A DNA stretch of 64,000 nt, from contig CM034131.1 in the NCBI GenBank assembly GCA_019914995.1, positions 9,704,501 to 9,768,500 on the forward strand. Reading direction: 5' to 3'. Each line of letters starts with the position of its first letter. The first letter of the stretch is position 1. The position numbers were made by a program, and so were the translations under genes. Below are positions 11,510-23,236 of this stretch, piece by piece. The DNA is from Acanthochlamys bracteata (lineage: Eukaryota > Streptophyta > Magnoliopsida > Pandanales > Velloziaceae). A model generated the notes under the pieces. That model saw only the letters and a program-made list of their open reading frames with translations. It had not been told where the DNA came from and made no database searches.

Positions 11510-12080
11510 CACAGAAAAGAAAGAGAACAGCTTATAGCGTGTCTCGAATCGACCGTAATTTTATTTTTTTTATCAAATTTTGAGTTCAAAATAATTCATA
11601 TATTTTAATTATATCAAAAATTTAAAATTTTATTTCTATATACAAAATTATAATTCTAACTTTTTTATTTATATATTTTTAAATATAATTATATTTTTTA
11701 ATTTTTAACATATTTTTAAAATCTATTAAAATATAAATGTTAAACTTTACTTTTACTTTATTTTTTAAAAAATTCTATTTTCTATCTTTTACTTTCATAA
11801 AATTCGATTACGGATATTTGAAACACGTTCTTATAAAAACGTAGTAGTGTTTAGAAATATTTTTCAATAATTGTAGTTGATTTTTTTATTTTTCATTTTA
11901 TAATAAAAATTTTCTAATGTTTTATAAAACTTTTAAAAATTTTTTAAATCTAATCATAAAATTTTATTTTATAATAATATTATTTTAATTAAAAATAATT
12001 TTATAAAAATCATTAAAATATTTATTTTAGATAAAAAAAATTTTAAAACACTTTCAAATATCATAACTATTTAGTTTGAT
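11510..12080. repeat. AT-rich repeat block, probable MITE(s)
   Basis: About 570 bases of alternating A and T runs with little GC, beginning near agcgtgtctcgaatcgacc and including phrases such as ttcaaaataattcatatatt that recur elsewhere in the window (for example 38600-38690, which carries a similar aaaatttgataaaaaaaaag segment in reverse). No coding capacity. Exact ends are unclear. Confidence 0.4.
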
Positions 12081-12436
12081 TGCAAAGTTCATGTAGAATG
12101 ATCTAATCTCTTTTCTATTTATTATCTGCCCACAAGAATCTTCTAAAATCAATTCTAACTACAGATATGCTACTAGCGATACTGCGATAGTATTCACTAC
12201 AGTTGGAAATACCTAACACTCAAGAAAATAATTAAAATAAAACATCCTGTTAAATCTAAAACGCTTAAACAACTGTTTTAAAGCTGATGCTTCTTTCATC
12301 TTATCTTTACTTGAAGATAAAATTAAAAGCTTCTCTCTTTTTTACAGAACAATTAAAAAATATATGCAGAGTGCTATAGATGGACGTCCCGATCTGATCG
12401 AGCACTATAGCGTGCGGCACTGATGTACGTCCAGAA

Positions 12437-13930
12437 TCATGGAGAAAAGAAGGCGTTGGTGAGCCAGCTGTTGGCATTCACTTCGCCAACGTCGGGATCC
12501 TTTGTCAGCAATTGAAGTGCGTTCTTTATCTTGTTTTCACGTCTCTGGTGCCGGATACGGCGGAGCACCTCGCCCTTGTTCAGCACAGCTGACTCGCCTG
12601 AACTCAGTAACAACTGGCTCGAAACGTTGCCAGTGCTCGGTGCTGTTGCTGTCATTTCGTTCACGTCCTCGTCCGTGTATTTAGGTAACGGAACTTGCAG
12701 TTCTGGGTTTTTGTGAATCAGGAAAGCCATGAATGATAAGTACAACAATTTCAAAATAAAGAAGGATCAGCTGCAAATTAAGGGTAACAGGTTGTCGATT
12801 GAATTTATAAAGGTTCGTAATGGTGGTTGAGGAAATTAAACAGAAAGGAAGAATCTATGGGCACACAAATGACACTGACCGACTACAAATTTGAAACCAG
12901 TGGGCAGTTGAGCTGATTCGCTCTATAACTTCAGGGCATTAACATGTCGCACGTAAAAATCTACAGATTTTTCGGCGCCTGGAGTTTTGCAAACGATGGC
13001 ATCGTTTTCCAGTAGGCACCATTTATAACTGGCCCCTGGTTTATGGATTTCCAAGATGCAATGCAGGCCTTTGCTTCTTACCAAGAGTATGATACCACCG
13101 AGCTACTCACCAAGGTATGTTAGATTGCAGACTCCACTTTAAGAAAATAAATATTTTTAGGCAACATCACAATCTCCATATATATCACATTCAGCAGGAT
13201 GCAAGATTCCACTAGATTAGAGTAAGAAATGAAATTAAAAGCGAAACAGTTCTAGAAAAGCTACACTTTGGTTTTTTCTAGTTTCTTACGTATTCAGACA
13301 ACAACCATTATCGGTCTTCTCTTTCAAATATTATAATAACAAGGTAAGATAAGGTGTGTTTTAATTGCATAAATTTCATTTTCTTTTGTCATATTTAAAA
13401 TTTAAACTTATTTTTTATACTTTATTTTTATTCTGAACTTATCAATTTATTTTTAATTTATTTTTTTATCAAATTCAGTTACATCTAATTTTACAAAATT
13501 CACTTTATATCAATTAAAACACATCCTAAAAGGTGAAGCTAAGGACTACCATGGGGCACAACCTACAAATTAAGTATTCCTGACTTGTTTCCATATTAAT
13601 TTCTGAGCTGCATGAGCAAAGAAAACCTGGAAGGATGTATAGAACAAGGAAAACTGAAGAGGTTACTACAGAAATCTACCGACTTGGGAAACGAATTCTC
13701 CAATAAAAGAATAGAAAAGTTCTCAACTCTCCAACCGTCACTCGCTTGAAAACCAGTCTACTAGAATCTTCAATGAACGGATCAAGCACTGATGCATTGA
13801 GAACAAGCTCATAACGATTCCATGAGATTTGAAAAACCATAGCTTCAGTTCGAGTTCCGATTGTTCTCCCAACCATGACTGAAACTTGGAGACAACCCTG
13901 CCATAGAGCTTCTGCCAAAACCATCACTGC
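12437..13930 (-). CDS. Unidentified minus-strand gene pieces
   Basis: Three coding-like stretches lie on the minus strand. The first (13676-13927) begins MVLAEALWQGCLQVSVMVG and includes SWNRYELVLNASVLDPFIED. The second (about 12932-13115) includes LEIHKPGASYKWCLLENDAI. The third (12437-about 12715) includes LPKYTDEDVNEM, LNKGEVLRRIRHQRRENKIK and ends SWLTNAFFSP. Their composition is protein-like, and a promoter with three TGGGCY motifs lies just upstream. I could not settle the splice joins and recognise no family, so one gene, two genes or a decayed gene all remain possible. The third piece, a basic helix-like C-terminus, is the most convincing. Confidence 0.35.
13340..13540. repeat. Short AT-rich element
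   Basis: Begins aaggtgtgttttaattgcat and ends near caattaaaacacatcctaaaaggtg, so the ends are inverted copies (GTGTGTTTTAATTG against CAATTAAAACACA). About 190 bases, AT-rich, non-coding: a MITE-like element between the pieces of the unidentified gene. Confidence 0.55.
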
Positions 13931-14007
13931 TGCAAAGATGAAACGATGAATTCATTCTAGAGTCTATGTACAGAAAAAGTTTTTGATCGACGAAGAATTC
14001 GGGTGAG

Positions 14008-14228
14008 GCGTTTGGCATTGATTATTCTATAAATACTTTTATAATTTTTTAATTTATATTATTAATATATTTTTTATAAATATTTGAAAATTTTATTTCA
14101 AAATTTAAAAAAATAAAAAATTCTATACAGTAATATTTTTTTATTATATAATTTTATTTTTTTAATTCAAAAAATAAATTTATTTTTCAAAAATAATAAA
14201 TATTTTTTATTTTAAAGGCTCTCTCAGA
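14008..14228. repeat. MITE of the GGTGCGTTTGG family
   Basis: Starts gaggcgtttggcattgatta and ends near tctctcagacgaaag. The interior matches the elements at 30665-30920, 33302-33520 and 37206-37430, including the phrase ttattatataattttatttt. Non-coding, about 220 bases. Confidence 0.55.
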
Positions 14229-14251
14229 CGAAAGTCAAACGTTAATAAGTT

Positions 14252-14340
14252 TGGGCCGCTCAAATGGATGAACATATGGGCTGACAGCTCAACTATTTCC
14301 AGCCATCGTAGCCGTCCGTCACGACATGCGTTAATGGGCC
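14252..14340. promoter_or_regulatory. Triple TGGGCY (site II) promoter element
   Basis: TGGGCC at 14252, TGGGCT at 14277 and TGGGCC at 14335 fall within 90 bases, about 330-420 bases upstream of the unidentified minus-strand gene pieces. This density is typical of TCP-regulated housekeeping promoters and is the best contextual argument that a real gene lies downstream on the minus strand. Confidence 0.5.
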
Positions 14341-15190
14341 GTCAGTAATGTTAATAAAAACCGGTCCATCATGAGAACTATCTTTATTTCTATTTTTTCT
14401 CAAAACCATAATTATATAAGCGATGATAGACACGTGGCATTCTTATAACACATATATACACGATCCACTCAAAAGTGCACAGCAGGATCTTCAAAACTAA
14501 CTTTACCGTCAAAATATGAAAATATAAATAAAAAATATATTAACAAAATTTTACATCAAATAAAATATACTAAAACTTTTAATTATAACATAAAATTAAT
14601 ATATATATATATATATATATTTTTTATTAATTGTAATTTTTTGAATTATTTTATATAAAACTTTCGACAGAAATTGATTCTTAATTTGATTAAAATAAAA
14701 TTTTATCAATATATTATATTATATAATATTTTATATTTAAGATGAATATTAAATCTGAAAATTTCATCTATTATTTTTTAAATGACATATATATATATCT
14801 TATTATATAATTTACAGTGAAATTTTTATTTCCTACTTCGTTGCAATTCATTTTCTTCAACTAACTAAATGATCGATGAAAACAAAATTTCATAAGTACG
14901 AGCCTAAGCTCAGGTGATAAATATATCTGTGCTTCATTCTAAATATACAGTCATACAAAATATACTAGTACATAATTAACATATGAACACATCACTCTCT
15001 TATTTACATCTAACTACTACTAATCAAAACCCACTAATCTAAATATACTACTTGTATTACAATGGAGTATTTTCTTGTCTTTGAGAAATCAAAATATATA
15101 CCAAAAGAAGAAAAAAAAAAAAAGTACTCCGCCGTAATAGAAAGTTAGGTTCCTAATTTAAAGAAACAACCATATTATCTAGCGACCGCG
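14341..15190. other. AT-rich spacer with a TA microsatellite
   Basis: No gene seen. A (TA)n run of about 22 bases lies near 14600-14622. The right end, next to the JINGUBANG-like stop codon at 15194, is probably its 3' UTR. Confidence 0.45.
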
Positions 15191-15193
15191 TGT

Positions 15194-16729
15194 TCACGCC
15201 ATTGCTCTCACGGTGACGAACTGACTGGGACCACAACCATCACCGATGGGGATTGCTCCTTCGATCACACGGAAACTTTCCTTGTTCTTTGCTGGCACGT
15301 ATAACGGAGACCGCAACATCTCCGGCCCTACTACAGTACGCGGGGATGTTGTTGTTGTTGCTTCTGCTGCAGCTTCGGAAGACACACGCCAAACCTTGAC
15401 CGAACGATCAAGGCTCCCGCTGTATACTACCCAGTGGGTATCGGTATCACTAGTACTGCTCTCTGAATCTTCTTCGACTGCTAAACACTTTACCGGACCG
15501 GCGTGGCCCGATAACACCGTCACATGACTATGTCCTCCGCTGTAATTGCCTCTACTTTCGCCTCCGTTATCGCGTCTCCATACACAAATTGTCTTGTCGG
15601 CTGACCCGCTAATAACGAGATTTCCGGCGGATGCTAGACATAAAACAGCTTGCCTGTGCCCACATAACGATCCACCGTGCACAGGCAAGCGTCCTGGGCA
15701 CCACTTCCAGTAGTTTACTACTCCATCTGACGAGCCGCAGTAGATTACCGAAGCTTCTCTGTCGACTGCTACCGCTGTTACGGCGCATTCTTGCTTTAAC
15801 AATGTCTGAACTAGGACGTGCTTCGTGGTTTTTCCTGTTTCTTCCCTCCGCCAAGCTTTTACTGTCCCGTCGGCAGAGCCGGTTAAGACTAACCCGTCGA
15901 ACCCGACAGCTACAGAGTTGATGGCGTCGTCGTGAGCTTCGACGGACTCGAGACAACGCGAGTCCGATATTCTCCACACTTTAAGAGTTTTGTCCCAGGA
16001 ACCTGAGTACAGAAGCCCATTCTCTTCATCAAGGCTGAGACAAGAAACTGCATCGAAGTGCCGGAGCCATAGAGCTCTCCGGTTACGCCGGACTCTAACA
16101 TAGTGATTCGGATTGATCGAGCTCTTCAAGTAATCTTTTGTAGTGGGAAGAGAACCCACGCGCTTGTGAACGGTAGGGTCCGTTGGTGAAACTTTCCAAA
16201 CACGAATCTTTCCATCCTGGTGGCCGGTGAATATCCTTCCGCCAGCTATCACGATAGCTTTTACGAGTCCGCTATTAGATTTAAACCCGGAAAACTCCTT
16301 CGTTCCTTTCCAGACCCTGATGTTCTTGCTATCGGAACCAGTATACAGCAAATCTCCGTCAGCTGCGAGAGAGTAAACATGTCCTTCTTCCCTCACAAGA
16401 GACCCAAGCAACCCTGTGTCTGTCGGAGAGTGATGATTAGCTGCGAAGGGGTTGTTATTCGCCTGATAAGTAAAAGTCCATGGAGATTTTATGTAAGGTG
16501 ATGCAGGGTAGTTTAAGGGAGACATGGAGTAAGGGGAGCTGTTTTCAGCGTAGTTATACCGCGGGCTCTCTCCCGTCGGCGTGCTACTGCTGCTGCCGCT
16601 ACCATTGCCTACATCTTCTTCGCTTGACGAAGAGCGATTCATCTGTTCAAGTCGTAGTATGTCGGAGAATCTCCTCGCTGGCCACTTCAAGTTCTTGCGG
16701 CCATCGCCGCCGCTGTCTGTTTCTCTCAT
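15194..16729 (-). CDS. JGB: JINGUBANG-like WD40-repeat protein
   Basis: A 511-residue intronless frame. The first ~110 residues are Ser-, Asn- and Pro-rich and look disordered ([20 protein letters not shown]). Seven WD40 blades follow, each ending in a typical strand: [72 protein letters not shown] and [12 protein letters not shown]. The layout and end sequences resemble JINGUBANG of Arabidopsis, a cytosolic and nuclear WD40 protein that restrains pollen germination through jasmonate-related TCP4, but this subfamily has several members and the pollen role cannot be read from sequence. The start is the first ATG of the open frame ([16 protein letters not shown]); the 5' region up to about 16900 is AG/CT-rich leader. 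Confidence 0.88.
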   Translation of the reverse strand: MRETDSGGDGRKNLKWPARRFSDILRLEQMNRSSSSEEDVGNGSGSSSSTPTGESPRYNYAENSSPYSMSPLNYPASPYIKSPWTFTYQANNNPFAANHHSPTDTGLLGSLVREEGHVYSLAADGDLLYTGSDSKNIRVWKGTKEFSGFKSNSGLVKAIVIAGGRIFTGHQDGKIRVWKVSPTDPTVHKRVGSLPTTKDYLKSSINPNHYVRVRRNRRALWLRHFDAVSCLSLDEENGLLYSGSWDKTLKVWRISDSRCLESVEAHDDAINSVAVGFDGLVLTGSADGTVKAWRREETGKTTKHVLVQTLLKQECAVTAVAVDREASVIYCGSSDGVVNYWKWCPGRLPVHGGSLCGHRQAVLCLASAGNLVISGSADKTICVWRRDNGGESRGNYSGGHSHVTVLSGHAGPVKCLAVEEDSESSTSDTDTHWVVYSGSLDRSVKVWRVSSEAAAEATTTTSPRTVVGPEMLRSPLYVPAKNKESFRVIEGAIPIGDGCGPSQFVTVRAMA

Positions 16730-19700
16730 GCTGAAGCTTCAATGAATGGCTTCTTAGTTATATCAATGGAAAATATCAGGGAGAGAACAATCTCAGAGAG
16801 AAAGAATAGTAGTAGTTTGCAAGGTAACCGAAAGGTTTAAAGAAGAAAAACGAAGACGATCGCTATGAAATAATCTTAGAGAAAATCTGTAGCTCGTTAT
16901 GCGTATAAAAATAAGCAGCAAGAAAATTGTGGGTCCCAGAATAAGAGGACACGTGTAAGGAAAAGAAGAAGGATGGAGAGGAGAATACGTAGAGCCCAAC
17001 CGGTTCTTATTTTCCATGTTTGTCATTAATAGCTACCAAAATTATAATAATCATAATTAATTGAGTTGTCTAATTAATGTTAATGGCTTCTTAATTAATC
17101 AGTAACCAAAATATGGTTCGAAAAGTACAGAGAAACAGAGTAGCCCAACTTAGGTACGTACGGCCGTGCTGTTACAAAAAGAGTACCAAACTTGTATACG
17201 AGAAACTCTTTGAAAAAGTCTGACTTTAACAAGTCAAAACCCACCCAAATAGTTAGGAATAGTTAAATATGGTCAAAGGTTTCTTAAATATGAACTTAAT
17301 GAAACTAATCTGTACACAAGCATGAGTTTGATTCTAAGTATAAGCAAGATATTTAAGGCTATATATAGCATTTTGAATTCTTTGTTTTCATACTCTTTAT
17401 AGAGTGCAAGCTAGCAAGATAAGATAGTACAATCGAAGGCATGCAAGCAATATGAATCTTAAGACATACAAGAAAGTCGAGCACGTTATAAATTGTTGTT
17501 TGCTTTTCTCGAGTGGTTCCCAAAGTAATGCTAAAATATCGTCGCGGTTTCAAAGATAAAAACTCGCTTGCTTCCAAAAAAGCTAGAAGGTGACAACGCA
17601 TGAAAGCCGCTCTACTTCTTTTCCCTACGTAAACTACCGATGCTGCCACGTTCAAGCTTTCTTCTATTGCTACGTGCCAAATTTCCATTTTGTTTTTGAT
17701 GACTGCTCATACTACACTATACCAATTATTGTTATCGTTTTATCTTCTTGCTCGAGTGATTCATGGAAAACAAAGGATTTTCGATATGGAGTACTGCCTT
17801 CGTTCAGAAATCTCTCAGGTAAGACGGTATTGCTATTTCTTTCTCTTGCGCGTTTCGTCGAACATCTTGCGGGTATGAAAATTTTACTACCATTATTGTT
17901 CATATTGATCGACTTTTATCGACTATGGCATGGGCATTCCCTTATTAGAAATTAATATGATAATCTATTCCATCTTTTTGGAACACATGACCGGTAGTGG
18001 TTGTAAATGATAAAGATGAGTTATTTAGTAAAGGATGAAAAGTAACTACTTCTGAATTTGCATTACACGATTGATTTCCTCTATCATTAGGTCCTTGTCG
18101 ATATAATATCTAATATGTACATGTCCACCTTGTAGCCCTCCCTAAAACGGAAAAATGAGTAATGATTGTTGATGTGATTGGTCGGTGGCTATACGTGAAT
18201 TATTTGAACAATCGTGTAATGTTTCCCTTTCCATAGAGCTGTGTAAGACAAAAATCTTTCACACTCAAATCTCTTGATAGTTGCCCAAAAATACGGAATT
18301 AATAACTTTGTCTGTGCATATATTGCTAGCTCTAACCTGAAGTAGGAATCCAAACTCATCACTAATAGCTTCTTAAAAATCTTAACGACTCCTGAAAGCA
18401 TCAGACATCTGTGCGTTCATAAAGAGTTTAAAAATAAATACAAAGGACGTCGTAAGAGTGATGATTCTTCATGTTAACAGTTAGGTTAACAAAAGCTAAA
18501 AGTGAAAGAAAGAAGAATTATTGATGAAAGATATTTTCGAACGTTTGACTTCTGTGATCAGTCCAAAGATAATTCGCAAGGAACAACTTTGAGAAGTTCT
18601 GCATAAATATATGTTGATATATATATACCAGGTGTCCAAGAACTGAATTATTTTGCCTATGTAGTAGTTTTTTAGGGGAAATTTAGACCCCTGTGTTTGT
18701 GGTTTTTCAATTCTACGTGGTAGACATATACGTCTGTGATTGAGGTTAGGAGACAAAGCTGTTACTTCTAAATCTGATTCAGAGATTTTATAATCAGCTA
18801 TGCAAGCTCATGAAATGATGGGTTTTGCAATAGTTTATTACCTCCCTTCGAAAACTGTGACCTCCTGGCTCACCTACGTTGGCAGCATTAGAAGAAAATA
18901 TCTGGGGATCAGTTGTAGAAAGAACACATATAATACTGGGTTTTCTTATGATTGTTAACTTTGGTGATTTGATTATCTCCGCAAAGTTAACAGATGGGAT
19001 AGGAGAGACAAGATCAAAATTTTCCTTCCACTTCCAAGATTACAAACACAGGAGAAAATCCTTGTTGGAAGTTTGCAATAGGTTTCTTAATTTGTGATGA
19101 CTACGTGAATGTATGTAATTATAGGGTTAAAATATTTATTTTTACGAAAGCGAGTTTAATTATATGAAGAGATCAGCTGGACTGTTGGTGCTTAACACGT
19201 AGCAAATCGTAATGGATAACAAATCTCTGAACTGTGATTCGTATCTTAGGAGTTTCTTTGTCGGAGATTTGCTATTAATTTAGTGGAACAATCGTAACAT
19301 CAAGGTGACCTCGACATAGAATGAGGTATTAGAACTAATATTACGCAAAACTGGCAAGTAATATCAATTAAACCTTAACATATTAGACAAGATTACAAAG
19401 ATGTAGATACTGCTTTGCCTAATATGTAAGCCGATCGAATCTTGAGAATTAACAATGCATAGCCTGTCACTATAGAACTTGAATTATTAAACACCAAAAG
19501 TGCATCCATTCAATCTGCGATTTCTTTTTAATAAAGAGGCAGTTGCACATACTTCATCTGATGGCGGCATATTATAGAAGTATAACCAGAGTCTTGATTA
19601 GTTCAATGATTTCATGGGAGGAATTTTTCCATGAGATTGATTGCTATAATCAAACATAAATGCAATAACTTAACCGACCACATTCATATGTAAGAGTACT

Positions 19701-20377
19701 TCTTGGATTTGTGTAACAACCTAATAGGTAAGATGTTAAAAAGTTTCCAGCAAAATAGAAGAAAGTATCAAACGTAGATCTGTTAAGGTTTTTTTTTTTC
19801 TCTTTAAGCAAAACTTAAGTGGCAGCTAATAAGATCTGAAGATGTTAAACCTGCTGCCAGGTTCCCTCAGATCGTACGTTAAAATTTTTTCTAAAGCATA
19901 AGTCATCAGGCTACTGTGGATGCTGAAAAAAATATAAAGTTGCATGAATCATATTAAGTCAGAAATATCTCCTTATAAGATAGAACAAAAAATCTCAATT
20001 GACTAATTTTGCATAAGCAATCATTCTTGCTACTACAATAACGTAAGTTGTTCTACTGTACACGCATAGATAGATAAGCTGACTGTTGCAATTGTGCTTA
20101 TTATGCAACAGGTATCTTCTTTCATCTCCCAAGTAAGGCATTTTGTCTAAGCAAAGATCTATTAATCACCTTTATTTTAATCAAGGGCTTTGACAAACAA
20201 ACCAATGCTTTATTCAAGATAGCGACTTATGCTGTAGTTTCTTACATTTTGCAAGATTTAAGTACAAGGGTAGGTTAACAGCAATTTAGTTCAAACATGA
20301 CATTGATGGATAACTTATTGGTAGTGTTCACAGTGTCAATTTTATTTTATTTTTTTTATTGATGTCCACAACTTAAA

Positions 20378-20622
20378 AGGGGGTGTTTACTTTGATGTTA
20401 AGTTCACTTTTTTAGAAATGAGTTTATAAAAACAAATTAAAAATTAGAAATACTTAATAAAAAATAAGTTTTTATATATATTTAGTATTATACGGAGAGG
20501 TTTGAAATTAAATTTTAAAAATAATTTTTTGACCAAATAAATTTATTTTAAAATTTATATTTATTTTAATATTTTTTTAAAAAATAAATTTGATGGGTTG
20601 GTAAATAAGCCGTAATCAACTT
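20378..20622. repeat. AT-rich MITE-like element, GTGTTTACTTT family
   Basis: Starts gggggtgtttactttgatgt and ends tttgatgggttggtaaataag. Both ends match the element at 5219-5440. Non-coding, about 240 bases, interior of A/T runs. Confidence 0.55.
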
Positions 20623-22154
20623 CTGGGTTGATACAGGGCATGCTCTTGTTGAAATAGAAAGTTAACTTGATTGAATGAAAGGCTAGCTCACAAATTGTCA
20701 AAAACATGGCATAAGCACCGTAGCTCCTGTTTACACTTCTATGAGCTTCGTTCCAATCTGTCACTGAGGTTAACTTCTTTCACCTTGGCAACCAGAGCAT
20801 TTCATTCACCTTTGCCATAGGGTTTGGTTCTTCACAGTGATCGGCACCACTGGTACCATAGAAATTTTATCTGTTGCTAATTAGAAAAACCAGTATTCAG
20901 CATACTCTTGGATACAAAAAGTTCTTGTCCTTCAATCAACCATAATCATGTTGAATTCTCTGTACAGTGTCATGGAGTGCATCATGAACCAATTCCAATC
21001 ATTGTACATTACTGATGATTCAACAAGCACGGTTTGTGTAGACAACATTGCTGCTAGCAGGTTCATTCTGAAACTTGTATGTTGTATCAATTTCTTTGTT
21101 GAAGGGAGAAAGTCAAGATGACTCGAATTATTATTAACCAAATTTTGCTGCATGAATCATGACCAAATTGTTTAAATTTTGTTCGTATTAGCATAATGCT
21201 TTCAACATACAATGAAAGAGACTGTCAAAGTCAGGGAGCATGTAATTTAATTAGGCTTGTTTCCTTGTAAGGAAGTGACAAAAGATGAAACTTCTATAAA
21301 GTAAATTTTTAAACGGTGAATTATTAGAAAGCGAGTATGTGAGAATAAATTTATGAAACTAGACACATAAAATTATCTTGATCTCATTTTCTGACGGAAG
21401 AAACTGAGTTACGTGTAAAAGTAAAAAAGCCCTTAAGACTCTTAACCGTAATCTTTCTTTAATGCTTCAGTCACTGGCGTTCACATTAATATTTTTGCTT
21501 GTAAATTATATTTTGCATTTCTCATATTAACACGATTTTGAATCATTCTTTCATGAGTTTGAAGTTATAAACTTGATCTTTATCAAGCACCTCTCAACGC
21601 ATTAATTACATGATGGCTGCAGCAAAGCTTCACAACAACAAGAAGCAACAACCGAATTAAGAAATCTACCAAAAGCCGAGCCACAAGTTGTGATATGCGG
21701 AAATCTTCCGCCATGTAAGGAAAGCAGTCGTTTATCATTTCGCCTACAGCAGAAGATATCTTTTCTCAGCCATACATATGGTAGTCATTAGAAAAAAAAT
21801 CATAACTTTTGATCTTTTCGTTGTTCAGGAACGTTAAAGAGAGAAGCTTGCATGGACGTATGTACGAGGTTCCCTAGTTAAAGGGGCAGTGCATCACTGA
21901 TCTGGTTGATTAATGAAGTAAAAAGCCCCCGTGCGGATGCTGCTTTGCCACGCCGGTGCTGCTAATCATCTACGCCAATATGAATGGTTGGAATCTGGGA
22001 CCTGCCAATCCAAGTTCATTAGATAGAGCTTTTCCAACTACTGGAATGGAGACTGTTGCATAACCTTCTATGGTAGAGCTGAATATATATCAACCTTAGA
22101 AGGTTTATCATAGATGCTGAGATGATTGGTCCATTTTTTACGACATGTTTAAGT

Positions 22155-22460
22155 ATCGGGATTCATGGAGGAATACATAGATTTATTGTTTATAAAGGTA
22201 ATTTTTGAAATTATTTTTAAAAGTGAGCTTTTCTGAAACAAAAAAATATTTTAATTTTTTTTATTAAAAACTAAGCTATATTATTTTTAATCTAAAATAT
22301 ATTAAAAATAAATAACAATTTATGATGTAGAATTTCTTTTTGTTCATTCTAATTTTTTAAAAATTCTGTATAATATTGAAGAAAAATTATTAACAAATAT
22401 ATAATTAAAAAAATTAGAACGAAAAAGAATTGAAAAATAGTTTTAAATATCACCTTAATG
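22155..22460. repeat. AT-rich repeat block
   Basis: Very AT-rich tract with alternating homopolymer runs, similar in texture to the MITE copies elsewhere but with no clear terminal repeat. No coding capacity. Confidence 0.3.
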
Positions 22461-22665
22461 GTTAAACTAATTTGGAAATGATTTTGTGATATTTTTTTGT
22501 ACTTTTTAATCTTAGTTTTTTTTTTAATTCAACAAAACTCTAAAATAACATTGAAAGGTAATAAAATACTGGAAATTGTTACAAAATTAATTTATTTATG
22601 CACAGACAAACTATTAGGAGAGAGACTACAGTCGGGCTATACAGAAACCCAGAAAAGCCCGCTAA

Positions 22666-22901
22666 AGCCCAAATAAGTTGTCAGCCCAACTAATCCGAAA
22701 GTAGAGGTCCAAATTTGCTTAAACTTTTATATCAGCCTGAATATACAATAATAGATATTTATGGACTGTAACTGTAAACAAACACCTTATTTGAATACAA
22801 GGGTGATCCAGCAAAAGTCCAAAACTTCTGCGACTAGTTCGAAAAGACAACAAGATGGCCCACCAGATTCCGCAATAGACACATTCTTCCTCTAGGGCCC
22901 A
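22666..22901. promoter_or_regulatory. Site II motifs upstream of XLG
   Basis: AGCCCA at 22666 and 22683 and GGCCCA at 22857 and 22896 lie 340-570 bases upstream of the XLG start codon. Their orientation and spacing suit a TCP-type promoter. Confidence 0.45.
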
Positions 22902-23236
22902 CTAGGCAAGAGACCGTAGCTTTTATCGTAGATAAACACACAATAAAGGGGCACTATCGTCCTTCTTTATTTTCGCACAAATATTCGGTCATACTCCTTG
23001 CTATCTTAAGGTTAAAATGGTCTTCCCTGTATTTCTTCTTTCTTATCGGCACAGTTTTCGGTTATCTCGCTCTGTTAACTTTTTGAAGTAGAGTGACAGT
23101 CTGTGTTCTTGCTTTCTACTCTTGTCGTTCTTCCCCCGCGCGTGCTCAGAACGAAATCAGAAAAGGAAAAACATTAAAAATCAAAGAAAATTATTCATTC
23201 TCTTCAAACCTCGTTCTTCATTCAGATTAATCTGCA

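Larger units (their letters stand above)
17030..23100. other. 6-kb spacer without a recognisable gene
   Basis: Short open frames occur on both strands (for example 17590-17955, 18496-18756 and 20932-21153), but none has conserved motifs, splice structure or a supporting promoter that I can see. One AT-rich repeat element lies at 20380-20620 and another AT-rich block at 22150-22460. Codon-like patches around 18840-19100 are not convincing. Promoter elements of XLG begin around 22650. Confidence 0.45.

Noticed and set aside
14600-14622. TA repeat as a possible replication or regulatory element
   Set aside because: Simple dinucleotide microsatellite, common in plant spacers, with nothing else to support a role.
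17590-17955. 121-codon open frame on +, with overlapping frames on -
   Set aside because: Hydrophobic, low-complexity translation, no motif, no splice or promoter context; typical chance frame in AT-rich DNA.
18496-18756. Minus-strand frame of 86 codons with basic N-terminus
   Set aside because: No recognisable domain and no continuation into plausible neighbouring exons; vague resemblance to a plant F-box-type family was not strong enough to report.
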